Source: Actinomadura barringtoniae (GTDB lineage Bacteria; Actinomycetota; Actinomycetes; Streptosporangiales; Streptosporangiaceae). Taken from it: 64,000 nt of DNA. A program made the translations under genes and the position numbers. Within the stretch, counting starts at the first letter, position 1. Every line of letters starts with the position of its first letter. Positions 16,069 to 29,771 of this stretch are shown one piece after another. The stretch spans positions 797,376 through 861,375 of the forward strand of contig NZ_JAGEOJ010000001.1 of NCBI RefSeq assembly GCF_017573505.1, written 5' to 3'. Under the pieces are notes generated by a model, which was not told the DNA's origin, did not search any database, and was given only the letters and a program-made list of their open reading frames with translations.

Positions 16069-17562
16069 TCACTGCATCGCGTAGCAGTAGTTCGACTTGC
16101 CCTTCCAGTAGTGCCGCGCCCGGGGGTTGTCGTAGCGCCACTGGCAGCCCTGGTCGCGCTGGGCGGTGCTCAGGAGCATGGACTGGTCGTGTTTGTGCCT
16201 CACGCAGTAAGCACCGGGGGTGGGCGAATCCCGGTACTCGACGAACTCCCACCCCAAGTGCACGCAGTACGCGGAGAAGTGGCCTGGGCCGAGCTCGACG
16301 CGGCGCACCGGGCCCTTGGAAGGGGACGTGCTCGGGCTCGGGCGGGACGACTTGGACGGCGAGGAGCCCGGTGACGACGGCGACGGCGAGATCTTGCCGT
16401 TGGGAGCCGGTGCGTTGTTCCCCGTACGACCGGACGGCGCACCGGTCGTCGCAGGGCCCGCCGTACGCGGCGCGGTGGACGGGGGCGAGGCGTGCGACGA
16501 TCCGCCGTCGTCGGCGAGCAGCTTCACCGCGCCGCCGCCGAGCACGATGGCCGCGACCACCGCCCCGGCCCCGATCACGACCGCGCGGCGCCGGCCGCTG
16601 CCCCGCTCAGGGGGCTGGACGGGCGGTGGCGGTTCCGTGGTGACCGGGTCGGCCAGCGCGGACGTCGGGACTTCCTCAGCCGGGGAGACCTCCGGCGTGG
16701 GCTGCGGAACGGCCTGCGTGGTCTCGGGAGGCTTGGACGGGAGCGGCGCGGCGGTCGTACGGCGCACGAGGCGGTCCAGGACCTGCTGCGCGGTGGGGCG
16801 GTCGGCCGGGTTCTTGGCCAGGCAGGCGACGAGCAGCCCGTGCAGGGGCTCCTCGATGCCGGTCAGCTCGGGCTCCTGGTAGGCGACCCGGTTGAGCACG
16901 ATGGGGATCGACTCGTTCCCGAACGGCGGACGTCCCGTGGCGGCGAACGCCATCGTCGACGCCCAGGCGAACACGTCCACCGCCGACCCGAGCTCCCCCG
17001 GCACCAGCTGCTCGGGCGCCATGTACGCGGGCGTCCCGACGACGCGGCTGGCCACGGTCTGCGCGGCGGTGAGCGCGCGCGAGATCCCGAAGTCGATGAC
17101 GCGCGGGCCGTCCGAGCCCAGCAGCACGTTGTGGGGCTTGAAGTCGCGGTGGACCACGCCCGCGTCGTGCAGCGCCACCAGCGCGGTGGCGGTGGCGATC
17201 GCGAGCCGGTCCAGCGCACTGCCCGTACGCGGCCCCGACGTCTTCACCACGTGGTGGAGCGAGGGGCCGTCGACGTACTCGCTGACGATGTAGCGGCGGT
17301 TGCCGATCGTTCCCCAGCTCAGCACCTGGGAGATGCAGAAGCGCGCGACCTGGGTGGCCGCGTCGAGCTCGCGCTCGAAGGTGTCCATCGCGACCGGGTC
17401 GTTCTGGACGTCGTTCTGCACGTGGAACAGCTTGACCGCGACCCGTTCCCCGCTCGCGGTCTCACCCAGGTAGACGACGCCCTGCCCGCCCTCTCCGAGC
17501 CGTCCGAGCAGGCGGTGTTCGCCGAGTCGTACGGGGTCGGTGGGCTCGAGGGGCGCCGGCAC
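16069..17562 (-). CDS. Membrane Ser/Thr protein kinase with Cys-containing ectodomain
   Basis: 497 aa from GTG 17562, chosen because CCGGAG lies just upstream and because earlier starts would overlap the preceding gene. Kinase parts in order are the glycine loop LGEGGQGVVYLG, AVKLF with the ATP-binding Lys, HRDFKPHNVLL catalytic loop, DFGIS, and APEQL. A Pro/Ser-rich linker follows, then a single membrane helix (AVVIGAGAVVAAIVLGGGAV) and a Ser/Pro-rich stalk. The outer domain of about 75 aa has four Cys and many aromatic residues (AYCVHLGWEFVEY, AYCVRHKHDQ, GCQWRY, NYCYAMQ). It starts 44 bp after the polyprenyl synthase stop, so it probably belongs to the encapsulin-terpene transcript. The ectodomain family is not recognised. 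Confidence 0.92.
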   Translation of the reverse strand: MPAPLEPTDPVRLGEHRLLGRLGEGGQGVVYLGETASGERVAVKLFHVQNDVQNDPVAMDTFERELDAATQVARFCISQVLSWGTIGNRRYIVSEYVDGPSLHHVVKTSGPRTGSALDRLAIATATALVALHDAGVVHRDFKPHNVLLGSDGPRVIDFGISRALTAAQTVASRVVGTPAYMAPEQLVPGELGSAVDVFAWASTMAFAATGRPPFGNESIPIVLNRVAYQEPELTGIEEPLHGLLVACLAKNPADRPTAQQVLDRLVRRTTAAPLPSKPPETTQAVPQPTPEVSPAEEVPTSALADPVTTEPPPPVQPPERGSGRRRAVVIGAGAVVAAIVLGGGAVKLLADDGGSSHASPPSTAPRTAGPATTGAPSGRTGNNAPAPNGKISPSPSSPGSSPSKSSRPSPSTSPSKGPVRRVELGPGHFSAYCVHLGWEFVEYRDSPTPGAYCVRHKHDQSMLLSTAQRDQGCQWRYDNPRARHYWKGKSNYCYAMQ

Positions 17563-17606
17563 GGAAACTCCGGAGATAGGGGGTTTCCCGGAGCCTACAA
17601 CGCGGT

Positions 17607-22376
<4,770 letters not shown>

Positions 22377-22687
22377 GATCCACACCGCTTTCTCACCGAG
22401 GGGGACTTCGGGATATGCAGGAAGGAATAGGTGAATGGACTGAGGGCGAAGAGAGCGCCGGGCCCCTCCGGAAAGCGCACTATGGCTCGCGGACCCTTCT
22501 TTTAATTGCGCTCTCACACAAGACCGACATTACAGAGCGTAGCAACTTGATCGCAATGTGAGACTTTCCTTACCCCGGCATTACCTGGGGCACCGCGAGC
22601 CACGGCACGGCTCGCGCATGCGTCATCAAGCCCTGACTCGTCCTTACTCACCCAACAAAGGGGTATTACGTCCGAGAAGTCACTACT
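22377..22687. other. 311-bp divergent intergenic region
   Basis: Between the encapsulin operon (minus) and a small membrane-protein gene (plus). Apart from the promoter-like pair above and locally AT-rich sequence (22495-22570), I see no perfect palindrome, tRNA or additional gene. Confidence 0.5.
22529..22556 (-). promoter_or_regulatory. Possible sigma-70-type promoter for the encapsulin operon
   Basis: On the minus strand TTGCGA (22556-22551) and TGTAAT (22534-22529) are 16 bp apart. Transcription would start near 22521, about 145 bases before the shell-protein GTG. The evidence is only motif similarity. Confidence 0.3.
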
Positions 22688-23128
22688 GTGCCCCGGATGG
22701 GACGACATGCGAGTTCCCCCGAGCCCGGCCCCGCGTCCACGCCCCACCGGCGCCACGGGCTCCACGTCGTCGTCCTGGTCGTACTTCTGGGCGCCGCCGG
22801 CTACGGCGTCTTCGCCGTGTCGGGCGTCTCGGCCACCGGCGACCGCTCCGCGCCGCCCTCGCCGAACGGCACGCACACGCGCAGCGCGCCGAGCGGTCCG
22901 CAGACCCTCGTCATCAAGGTGACCGGACCGGAGTGCGACGTCCAGGTCCGCCAGACGGGCGCCGAGGCACCGCTGCTCAACGACACCCTCGCCAAGGGCC
23001 GGACCGTCCGCTTCGACCAGCCGAGGCTGAGCGTTCACCTGTCCGACCCGGCGGCCGTCCAGGTCTACGTGAACGGTGAGCTTCGCCGTCCGCAGGAACA
23101 GTCGACGTTCACCGTGACCAAGAGCTGA
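22688..23128 (+). CDS. Single-pass membrane protein with RodZ C-terminal (DUF4115)-like domain
   Basis: 146 aa from GTG 22688 (VPRMGRHASSPEPGP). A cytoplasmic basic/Pro-rich start leads to one membrane helix, GLHVVVLVVLLGAAGYGVFAV, then a Ser/Thr/Pro linker and a small outer beta domain. That domain has LVIKVTGPECDVQVR, TLAKGRTVRFDQPRLSVHLSDPAAVQVYVNGEL in a pattern like the C-terminal domain of RodZ proteins. The assignment to that fold is tentative. It ends exactly where the convergent gene ends: its TGA is followed at once by the reverse TCA. Confidence 0.65.
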   Translation: MPRMGRHASSPEPGPASTPHRRHGLHVVVLVVLLGAAGYGVFAVSGVSATGDRSAPPSPNGTHTRSAPSGPQTLVIKVTGPECDVQVRQTGAEAPLLNDTLAKGRTVRFDQPRLSVHLSDPAAVQVYVNGELRRPQEQSTFTVTKS

Positions 23129-23806
23129 TCAGGACTTCTTGCCGGAGCCGCCCGAGTTACTCGAGCTCTTTCCACCGGTCGTGGCGCCGCGCTTGACCTG
23201 CGAACCGGAAGCCTTGCCCGAGGTCGTGCCGGACGTCGACTTGGAAGTCGTGCCGGAGGCCTTGCCGTTCTGGCTCGGCTTCTTGGCGGCGCCGGAACTG
23301 GAGCCGGAGCCCGCGGCGGCGTCCGCGCTCTTCGACTCCTTGACGTCCTTGACGTCCTTCGAGTCCTTGACGGGCCTCAGCTTGTCGGTGTCGGCCTCGG
23401 CCACGGCCTCCTCCTCAAGGTCGTCGAGGCTCGGGAGCTGCGCGGTCTTCTGCGGGTCCGCCTCGTCGGGCTCCTCGGGGATCGCGACGAACGCCTGGGT
23501 CGTCTGCGACTCGCGGGTGATGACGCCGCTGGCGAGCACGGTGTTGCGGTGCCGCAGCGCACCGTTCTCGCGCAGCAGGTCGTCCATCTCGGCGCGGACC
23601 CGCGCGACGCGCTTGGTCATGCGCAGGTGCGAGGCGAAGCCGCCGAACGCCAGGCCGAGCACGAGCCCGGCGATGGGGAAGCCGAACGACTGCGGGAGCA
23701 GCAGCGCCGCACCCGCGGCGAGGACCAAGGTGACGACCACCCCAAGAGCGCCCAGGTGCTTCTCCGCCCAGTCCAGGGCGGCATTGACCGGCTTGGGGAT
23801 CCGCAC
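23129..23806 (-). CDS. Membrane protein with coiled coil and low-complexity tail, unknown function
   Basis: 225 aa. Two membrane helices (LGALGVVVTLVLAAGAALLL and FPIAGLVLGLAFGGFA) form a hairpin, followed by a basic coiled coil (RMTKRVARVRAEMDDLLREN). The rest is an acidic segment and a long Ser/Gly/Lys/Thr-rich tail (KSTSGTTSGKASGSQVKRG and similar). The topology resembles LapA-domain proteins. Codon usage matches neighbours. No function can be assigned. Confidence 0.75.
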   Translation of the reverse strand: MRIPKPVNAALDWAEKHLGALGVVVTLVLAAGAALLLPQSFGFPIAGLVLGLAFGGFASHLRMTKRVARVRAEMDDLLRENGALRHRNTVLASGVITRESQTTQAFVAIPEEPDEADPQKTAQLPSLDDLEEEAVAEADTDKLRPVKDSKDVKDVKESKSADAAAGSGSSSGAAKKPSQNGKASGTTSKSTSGTTSGKASGSQVKRGATTGGKSSSNSGGSGKKS

Positions 23807-24043
23807 GCGTCTCTCTCCTCCGATGACGACCGACGACGCCGAGTTGTCTGATTGGTCAGGGGCAAGCTCGACCGGGGGAAGTCATCGCCACCAGGAGCTG
23901 CGTCAAACCATAACAGAATGTGACGAAGACCCATGAGTAGTGGCGTTCCGGTCACTGCCCGTACCCGTACCTTCCTACCAGGCCGTACGAGGCCGCCTGG
24001 TGAAGATGCGAGCACTGCCCGCCGCCGAATATCGTCAGTGATT

Positions 24044-25447
24044 ATGAGCACTCACTTTGACGTCGTGGTCCTGGGCGCCGGCCCGGGTGGATATGTCGCC
24101 GCGATCCGGTCGGCACAGCTCGGGCTGAAGACGGCGATCATCGAGGACAAGTACTGGGGCGGGGTCTGCCTCAACGTCGGCTGCATCCCCTCGAAGGCGC
24201 TGCTGCGCAACGCCGAGCTGGCGCACATCTTCACCCAGGAGCAGGAGAAGTACGGGATCACGGTCGAGGGCGGGGTCTCCTTCGACTACGGCGTCGCGTT
24301 CAAGCGCAGCCGTGAGGTCTCGGACCGGCTCGTCAAGGGCGTCCAGTTCCTCATGAAGAAGAACAAGATCACCTCGATCAACGGCTGGGGCACGTTCACC
24401 GACCCCAACACCCTCAGCGTGCGGACGGTCGACGGCACGCCGGAGACGGTGACGTTCGACTCCTGCATCATCGCCGCGGGCGCGCACACCAAGCTGCTGC
24501 CGGGCACCTCGCTGTCGGAGCGGGTCGTGACCTACGAGGAGCAGATCCTCAGCGACACCCTGCCCGAGAGCATCGTCATCGCGGGCGCGGGCGCCATCGG
24601 CGTCGAGTTCGCCTACGTGCTGCACAACTACGGCGTCAAGGTGACGATCGTGGAGTTCCTGGACCGGATGGTGCCGAACGAGGACGCCGACGTCTCCAAG
24701 GAACTCGCCAAGCGCTACAAGAAGCTCGGCATCGACGTGCTCACCTCCACCCGGGTCGACGCCATCGACGACTCGGGCGACAAGGTCAAGGTGACCGTCA
24801 CGGGCAAGGACGGTGCCCAGCAGACGCTGGAGGCCGACAAGGTGCTGCAGGCGATCGGGTTCGCGCCGAACGTCGAGGGCTACGGCCTGGAGAAGACCGG
24901 CGTCGCCCTCACCGAGCGCGGCGCCATCGACATCGACGGCCGCTGCCGCACCTCGGTGCCGCACATCTTCGCCATCGGCGACGTGACCGCCAAGCTGATG
25001 CTGGCGCACGCGGCCGAGTCGATGGGCATCGTCGCCGCCGAGACCATCGCCGACGCCGAGACGATGGAGCTCGACTACGTGATGATCCCGCGCGCCACCT
25101 ACTGCCAGCCGCAGGTCGCCAGCTTCGGCTGGACCGAGGCGCAGGCCAAGGAGCAGGGCTTCGACGTCAAGGTCGCCAAGTTCCCCTACAGCGCCAACGG
25201 CAAGGCGCTCGGCATGGGCGAGGGCGACGGCTTCGTCAAGATCATCAGCGACGCCAGGTACGGCGAGATCCTCGGCGCCCACCTGATCGGCCCCGAGGTG
25301 ACCGAGCTGCTGCCCGAGCTCACCCTGGCCCAGCAGTGGGACCTCACCGTGCACGAGGTCTCCCGCAACGTGCACGCCCACCCGACGCTCGGCGAGGCCG
25401 TCAAGGAGGCCGTCCACGGGCTCGCGGGCCACATGATCAACCTGTGA
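24044..25447 (+). CDS. lpdA: Dihydrolipoyl dehydrogenase
   Basis: 467 aa from ATG 24044 ([20 protein letters not shown]). It has the FAD-binding GAGPGG near residue 11, the redox disulfide [13 protein letters not shown] with Cys42 and Cys47, the NAD-binding [12 protein letters not shown], and the C-terminal [13 protein letters not shown] with the catalytic His-Glu pair. It reoxidises dihydrolipoyl groups of the 2-oxoacid dehydrogenase complexes (E3 subunit). No E1 or E2 genes are adjacent, as is common for the shared E3 of actinobacteria. Confidence 0.96.
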   Translation: MSTHFDVVVLGAGPGGYVAAIRSAQLGLKTAIIEDKYWGGVCLNVGCIPSKALLRNAELAHIFTQEQEKYGITVEGGVSFDYGVAFKRSREVSDRLVKGVQFLMKKNKITSINGWGTFTDPNTLSVRTVDGTPETVTFDSCIIAAGAHTKLLPGTSLSERVVTYEEQILSDTLPESIVIAGAGAIGVEFAYVLHNYGVKVTIVEFLDRMVPNEDADVSKELAKRYKKLGIDVLTSTRVDAIDDSGDKVKVTVTGKDGAQQTLEADKVLQAIGFAPNVEGYGLEKTGVALTERGAIDIDGRCRTSVPHIFAIGDVTAKLMLAHAAESMGIVAAETIADAETMELDYVMIPRATYCQPQVASFGWTEAQAKEQGFDVKVAKFPYSANGKALGMGEGDGFVKIISDARYGEILGAHLIGPEVTELLPELTLAQQWDLTVHEVSRNVHAHPTLGEAVKEAVHGLAGHMINL

Positions 25448-25503
25448 TCCGGGGGGCTGGGACGGCGCGCAACGAATCGCCGTTCCACCCCGGATACAAG
25501 CAA

Positions 25504-25551
25504 CGAACCGCCTGGTCAGCGCAATGTCGGCGTCTTGGCCGGGCGGTTCGC
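25504..25551. terminator. Inverted repeat downstream of lpdA
   Basis: CGAACCGCC (25504-25512) pairs with GGCGGTTCG (25543-25551) around a 30-nt loop. It could be a weak terminator or part of the ddaH promoter region. Confidence 0.35.
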
Positions 25552-25566
25552 GGTTCCTAGGCTTTC

Positions 25567-25581
25567 GATCACCGAGTGATC
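25567..25581. promoter_or_regulatory. Palindrome GATCAC-CGA-GTGATC upstream of ddaH-like gene
   Basis: Ends 25 bases before ATG 25607, a position typical of a repressor site. Identical arms and spacing are found at 574-588 and 16050-16064. Confidence 0.55.
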
Positions 25582-25606
25582 CCGCTGGAAGCCCTCAGGA
25601 GACCGC

Positions 25607-26512
25607 ATGACCGTGTCGCCGGCAATGGAGCCGACCGCCGCAGCCGCGCCCGTGGCCACGCCCGCCGCGATGCCCGCCGCGATGCCCGCGCCCGCAGCCG
25701 CACCTCTGCGGGAGGCGGTGCGCCGCCACTACCTCATGTGCCGGCCGGAGCACTTCGCCGTCACGTACGCGATCAACCCGTGGATGGACCCCGCGGCGGG
25801 CGCCAGCGCCGAGCTCGCGGTGGCGCAGTGGGAGTCGCTGCGCGAGGCGTACGCGGCACTCGGCCACCAGGTCAGCCTGATCGACCCGATCGAGGGCCTG
25901 CCGGACATGGTCTTCGCCGCCAACGGCGCGCTGGTCGTCGGCGGCCGCGTGTACGGCGCGCGCTTCACCCACGCCGAGCGCGCGGCCGAGGGACCGGCGT
26001 ACGCGGACTGGCTGCGCGGCAACGGCTTCCCCGACGTGCTGGAGCCCGCGTTCACCAACGAGGGCGAGGGCGACTTCCTCACGCTCGACCACGTCATCCT
26101 CGCCGGGACCGGGTTCCGCACCGAGATCTCCGCGCACCAGGAGGCGCAGGAGTTCCTCGGCCGCCCGGTCGTGACGCTGCGGCTGGTCGACCCGCGCTTC
26201 TACCACCTGGACACCGCGCTGTTCCCGCTCGGCGGCGACAACGTCGCCTACTACCCGGGCGCCTTCTCCCCCGGCAGCCGCGCGGTGCTGGAGCGGCTCT
26301 TCCCGCACGCGGTGATCGCCGACGAGGCCGACGCCGCCGTGCTGGGCCTGAATGCGGTCTGCGACGGCCGCAACGTCGTGATCAACGCCGAGGCGGCCGG
26401 ACTGATCAAGCTGCTGGACGAGCACGGCTACGAGCCCGTCCCGGTGGACCTCTCGGAGCTGCGCAAGGCGGGCGGCGGCCCCAAGTGCTGCACGCTGGAG
26501 CTGCGCGCGTAA
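25607..26512 (+). CDS. ddaH: Dimethylargininase / arginine deiminase-superfamily amidinohydrolase
   Basis: 301 aa. The first 33 residues are a low-complexity Ala/Pro/Met tail (ATPAAMPAAMPAPAAAP). The catalytic domain has LMCRPEHFAVTYAINPWM, LPDMVFAANGALV, FTNEGEGDFL, the catalytic His in FYHLDTALFPLGG (His200), and the nucleophile Cys in GGPKCCTLEL (Cys294 or 295). Actinobacterial proteins of this type are usually annotated as dimethylarginine dimethylaminohydrolase and take part in arginine/ornithine catabolism. Substrate (dimethylarginine or another guanidino compound) is not proven by sequence. A palindrome just upstream suggests regulation. Confidence 0.85.
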   Translation: MTVSPAMEPTAAAAPVATPAAMPAAMPAPAAAPLREAVRRHYLMCRPEHFAVTYAINPWMDPAAGASAELAVAQWESLREAYAALGHQVSLIDPIEGLPDMVFAANGALVVGGRVYGARFTHAERAAEGPAYADWLRGNGFPDVLEPAFTNEGEGDFLTLDHVILAGTGFRTEISAHQEAQEFLGRPVVTLRLVDPRFYHLDTALFPLGGDNVAYYPGAFSPGSRAVLERLFPHAVIADEADAAVLGLNAVCDGRNVVINAEAAGLIKLLDEHGYEPVPVDLSELRKAGGGPKCCTLELRA

Positions 26513-26524
26513 CGTTACGTAACG
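26513..26524. promoter_or_regulatory. 12-bp perfect palindrome CGTTACGTAACG
   Basis: Begins one base after the ddaH-like stop codon and lies 40 bp before the lipoprotein gene. It may be an operator. Confidence 0.35.
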
Positions 26525-26564
26525 GAAAGCACATACAGGGTCACTCATTGAAATCGGGGGATTC

Positions 26565-26996
26565 ATGAGACCCGCAGCACTGGCCGCGGCGGGCGGCCTG
26601 GTCGGCCTGACGCTGCTCACGTCCTGCGCGGACGACGGGCAGCGGTCGACCCAGTTCGCCCGCTACCGCTATCCGAAGGCCTACGTCGGCTCGTCGCTGA
26701 GCACCTCGGCCTCACCCAGCCCGGCCACGTCTCCGTCAGCATCTCCATCGACAACGCAGAACTTCACGATGCCGGACGTGAAGGGCAAGAACGGCCGCGA
26801 CGCCTACAAGGCCATGGCCTCGGCGGGCTACAAGGGGCGTCCGGGCTTCGATCTGAAGTTCGTGTCCGATCCCGCCGGCAAGCGGGTGTTCATCCTGCAG
26901 AACTGGACCGTGGTCGACCAGTCGGTGGCGGCGGGAACGAGTTCGCCCGTACAGGGGAAGATCACGCTCAAGGTGCACAAACAGGACGGCTCTTGA
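26565..26996 (+). CDS. Lipoprotein with PASTA-like domain
   Basis: 143 aa. The signal ends in a lipobox LLTSC, placing the lipidated Cys near residue 22. A Ser/Thr/Pro linker follows. The C-terminal domain (MPDVKGKNGRDAYKAMASAGYK ... ILQNWTVVDQSVAAGTSSPVQGKITLKV, in segments) has the order of a PASTA domain, which in PknB-type kinases and PBPs recognises cell-wall muropeptides. It should be anchored on the outer face of the membrane. The downstream phosphatase gene overlaps its stop. Confidence 0.85.
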   Translation: MRPAALAAAGGLVGLTLLTSCADDGQRSTQFARYRYPKAYVGSSLSTSASPSPATSPSASPSTTQNFTMPDVKGKNGRDAYKAMASAGYKGRPGFDLKFVSDPAGKRVFILQNWTVVDQSVAAGTSSPVQGKITLKVHKQDGS

Positions 26997-27805
26997 GTGA
27001 TCATGGAGCCATGACGTTCGACGACGACCATGGCCGCATCGCTCTGCAGGGCGCGGACAACGTCCGCGACATGGGCGCCCTGCCCGGCGTGCGCACGGGC
27101 AGGCTGCTGCGCGCGGACGCGCTCAACAAGCTGACGGACGCCGACCTGGACCGGCTCGGCGGGCTCGGACTGCGCACGGTCGTCGACTTCAGGATGCGCA
27201 GCGAGATCGAGATGAACGGTCCTGACCGGCTGCCGCCCGGCGCGACCGAGGTGGCGCTCCCGATCAGCGGCGGCAACCTCGAGACGTTCTACGAGGTCAT
27301 CCTGAGCGGCGACGCGGGCCGCCAGGAGGAGGTCTTCGGCGGCGACCGGACCGAGCAGGTCCTGGCGGAGGTCAACCGCTCGTTCGTGGCCGAGCCCGGC
27401 GAACGCGCCCAGTTCAGCGCGGCGCTGCGCCTGGTCGCCGATCCCGCCGGGCTGCCGCTGCTGTTCCATTGCACGGCCGGCAAGGACCGTACGGGCTGGA
27501 TGGCGGCCATCGTGCTGACCGTCCTCGGCCTCCCCCGCAACGAGATCATGGCCGACTACCTGCGGTCCAACGACTACCACCGGGCCGGCTACGACAAGCT
27601 GCTGCGCCAGCTCGGCGACTCCGGCCAGATGAAGGACCCCGAGCTGCTCCGCCCGCTCCTCGAACAGCAGCCCGCCTACCTGGACGCGGCGTTCGACGAG
27701 GCCGAGCGGCGCTACGGCTCGTTCGAGGCGTTCCTGCGCGACGGCCTCGACCTCACGCCGGACGCCCTCGACGCGATCCGCGCCAACCTCAGCCCACACG
27801 ACTAG
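26993..27805 (+). CDS. Tyrosine-protein phosphatase (PtpB/DUF-type dual-specificity family)
   Basis: 270 aa if started at TTG 26993, which overlaps the previous TGA (TTGA); ATG 27011 gives a form six residues shorter. The P-loop HCTAGKDRTGW contains the catalytic Cys and Arg. The N-terminal NVRDMGALPGVRTGRLLRADALN segment and the central helical lid are typical of the bacterial tyrosine phosphatase family related to mycobacterial PtpB, which can act on phosphotyrosine and phosphoinositides. Overlap with the lipoprotein gene suggests co-transcription. Confidence 0.9.
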   Translation: MSDHGAMTFDDDHGRIALQGADNVRDMGALPGVRTGRLLRADALNKLTDADLDRLGGLGLRTVVDFRMRSEIEMNGPDRLPPGATEVALPISGGNLETFYEVILSGDAGRQEEVFGGDRTEQVLAEVNRSFVAEPGERAQFSAALRLVADPAGLPLLFHCTAGKDRTGWMAAIVLTVLGLPRNEIMADYLRSNDYHRAGYDKLLRQLGDSGQMKDPELLRPLLEQQPAYLDAAFDEAERRYGSFEAFLRDGLDLTPDALDAIRANLSPHD

Positions 27806-27869
27806 CAGCCCGCACGACCAGCAGCCCGCGCGGCCGGCCGAGTCTGGTCAGCCGGCCGCCTCGGCCGCG

Positions 27870-28334
27870 TCAGCTGGTGCGGACGCGGTCCAGGTGGCGT
27901 TCGTAGAGCTCTCTGGACGCCCCCAGGAAGCCCGCCACCAGCCGCAGCTCGTCCTCGCTGTAGCGCCCGGCCACCTGCTGGCCTTCGGCGATGAGCGGCC
28001 CGTACAGGCCCCACACCCGCTGCTCGGTCTCGGGCGTGATCCGTACGAGCAGCCGCCGCCGGTCCTGCGGGTCGGGTGAACGGGTGAGGTGACCGGCGCG
28101 TTCCAGCCGGTCCAGCATCGCGGTCACGCTGCCGGTGGTCAGCCCGAGCCGCGACGCGAGCCGTTTGGGAGCGGCCCCGTCCTCGTTGACCAGGACCTCC
28201 AGGCACCGCATGTCGGTCCGGTTGATCTTGAGCCGGAGGGCCACGGCGGCGTCGAAGTCGTCGACCGCGGACTGGTACGCCTGCGACTCCAGGCCCACCT
28301 TGCGCCGGAGCTCGGCCAGAACTTCACTTGACAT
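27870..28334 (-). CDS. MarR family transcriptional regulator
   Basis: 154 aa winged-helix regulator. APKRLASRLGLTTGSVTAMLDRLERAGHL is the DNA-reading part and TRSPDPQDRRRLLVRITP the wing. It is divergent from an FAD monooxygenase gene (69-bp gap), with a 13-bp palindrome CTCTGA-T-TCAGAG in between. It probably represses the monooxygenase until an aromatic or drug-like ligand is present. Confidence 0.92.
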   Translation of the reverse strand: MSSEVLAELRRKVGLESQAYQSAVDDFDAAVALRLKINRTDMRCLEVLVNEDGAAPKRLASRLGLTTGSVTAMLDRLERAGHLTRSPDPQDRRRLLVRITPETEQRVWGLYGPLIAEGQQVAGRYSEDELRLVAGFLGASRELYERHLDRVRTS

Positions 28335-28342
28335 TCGAGTCT

Positions 28343-28355
28343 CTCTGATTCAGAG
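28343..28355. promoter_or_regulatory. Candidate MarR operator CTCTGA-T-TCAGAG
   Basis: A perfect palindrome 9 bp upstream of the MarR start and 49 bp before the divergent monooxygenase ATG. Confidence 0.5.
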
Positions 28356-28403
28356 TGAAAAATAGCTTGAGCATCAACCTACTCGACCTTCGAGGAAAAA
28401 CCC

Positions 28404-29756
28404 ATGAGCACCACTCCCCTGCATGTGATCATCATCGGCGCCGGGACCGGCGGGATGGCGCTGGCCCACGGCCTGCGGCGTGCCGGGGTCTCGGTCGACG
28501 TCTACGAGCGCGACCGGACCCGTTCGGACGGCCTGTACGGCTACCGCATCGGCATCGACCCGACCGGCGCCCGAGCCCTGGCCGAGGTGCTGCCGCCCGA
28601 GCTCTTCGAGACGTTCATCGCCACCTGTGCCCGCGCGCCCCGCCACTTCAACGTGCTCACCGAGAAGTTCGCGACCACCGCCTCCTTCGAGCTCCGCCCC
28701 GACGACCACCCGATCGACAGTGAGCACTCGGTCTCCCGCATGACCCTCCGCCAAGTCCTTCTCACCGGGCTGGAGGACATCGTCCACTTCGACAAGGCCT
28801 TCACCCATTACGAACGAAACGACGGCGGCAAGGTCACCGCCTTCTTCGAAGACGGCACCTCGGCCACCGGCGATCTCCTGGTCGCGGCGGACGGGACTGC
28901 CTCCCGCGTACGCCGCCAGTACCTCCCGCACGCGGTGGTCAAGGACTCCGGTGTCATCGCGGTCTCGGCCAAGGTTCCGGTCACCGAGGAGACCAAGGCA
29001 CTCCTGCCGCCGAACGTCTTCGACGGCATCTCCCTGACGTTCGCGCCCAAGGGCCAGTTCTGCATCTGGCACGTCATGGAGTTCAAGTGGGACACCAAGG
29101 GAGCTCTCAAGAACGGCATCGGCGGCAACGACGCCGAGCTCATCGAGAAGTGGCCGGGCCTGCTCTACGACAACACCCGCGACTACATCAACTGGGGCTT
29201 CTCCGCCTCGGCCGACAAGTACCCGTCCAACGTCATGGATCTGCAGGGCAAGGAGCTCATGGACCTCATCCTGTCCATGACGCCCAACTGGCACCCGAAC
29301 ATGCGCAAGCTGTTCGCCCTGTCCGACCCCGGCAGCTGCTTCCCCGTCGCGATCCGTACCTCCGAGCCGGTCGACCCGTGGCCCACCACCAACGTGACCC
29401 TGCTCGGCGACGCCGCCCACACCATGACGCCAGGTCGCGGCGTCGGCGGCAACACCGCCCTGCGCGACGCGGCACTTCTCTGCCGCGAGCTGGTCGCGGC
29501 CCGCGACGGCCGCCAGTCCCTCCTGAAGGGGGTCGCCGCCTATGAGAAGGAGATGATTCCCTACGGCTTCGAGAAGGTCGCCGACTCTCTGAAGCAGAAC
29601 GGCACCAACGGCAAGGACGCCATGCACCGTCCGTACATCGGCCGCGTGCTCCTGGCGTTCAGCCGCACCTTCTTCCGTGTCGTCGACCGCGTTCCGCCCC
29701 TCAAGCGCAAGTTCGTCGACGACCTGTACGCCTATCGCAGTGACGACAAGCTGTGA
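28404..29756 (+). CDS. FAD-dependent monooxygenase (PheA/TfdB-like fold)
   Basis: 450 aa. The N-terminal dinucleotide motif is VIIIGAGTGGMALAHGL, followed by a DG-type motif LLVAADGTASRVRRQYLP and the GD motif VTLLGDAAHTMTPGRGVGGNTALRDA. Together these define class A flavin hydroxylases that use NAD(P)H and oxygen. The C-terminal region contains basic residues but no membrane segment. AGGA precedes ATG 28404. The divergent MarR gene probably controls it. The substrate is unknown. Confidence 0.9.
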   Translation: MSTTPLHVIIIGAGTGGMALAHGLRRAGVSVDVYERDRTRSDGLYGYRIGIDPTGARALAEVLPPELFETFIATCARAPRHFNVLTEKFATTASFELRPDDHPIDSEHSVSRMTLRQVLLTGLEDIVHFDKAFTHYERNDGGKVTAFFEDGTSATGDLLVAADGTASRVRRQYLPHAVVKDSGVIAVSAKVPVTEETKALLPPNVFDGISLTFAPKGQFCIWHVMEFKWDTKGALKNGIGGNDAELIEKWPGLLYDNTRDYINWGFSASADKYPSNVMDLQGKELMDLILSMTPNWHPNMRKLFALSDPGSCFPVAIRTSEPVDPWPTTNVTLLGDAAHTMTPGRGVGGNTALRDAALLCRELVAARDGRQSLLKGVAAYEKEMIPYGFEKVADSLKQNGTNGKDAMHRPYIGRVLLAFSRTFFRVVDRVPPLKRKFVDDLYAYRSDDKL

Positions 29757-29771
29757 CCAAGCGCCCATAGG

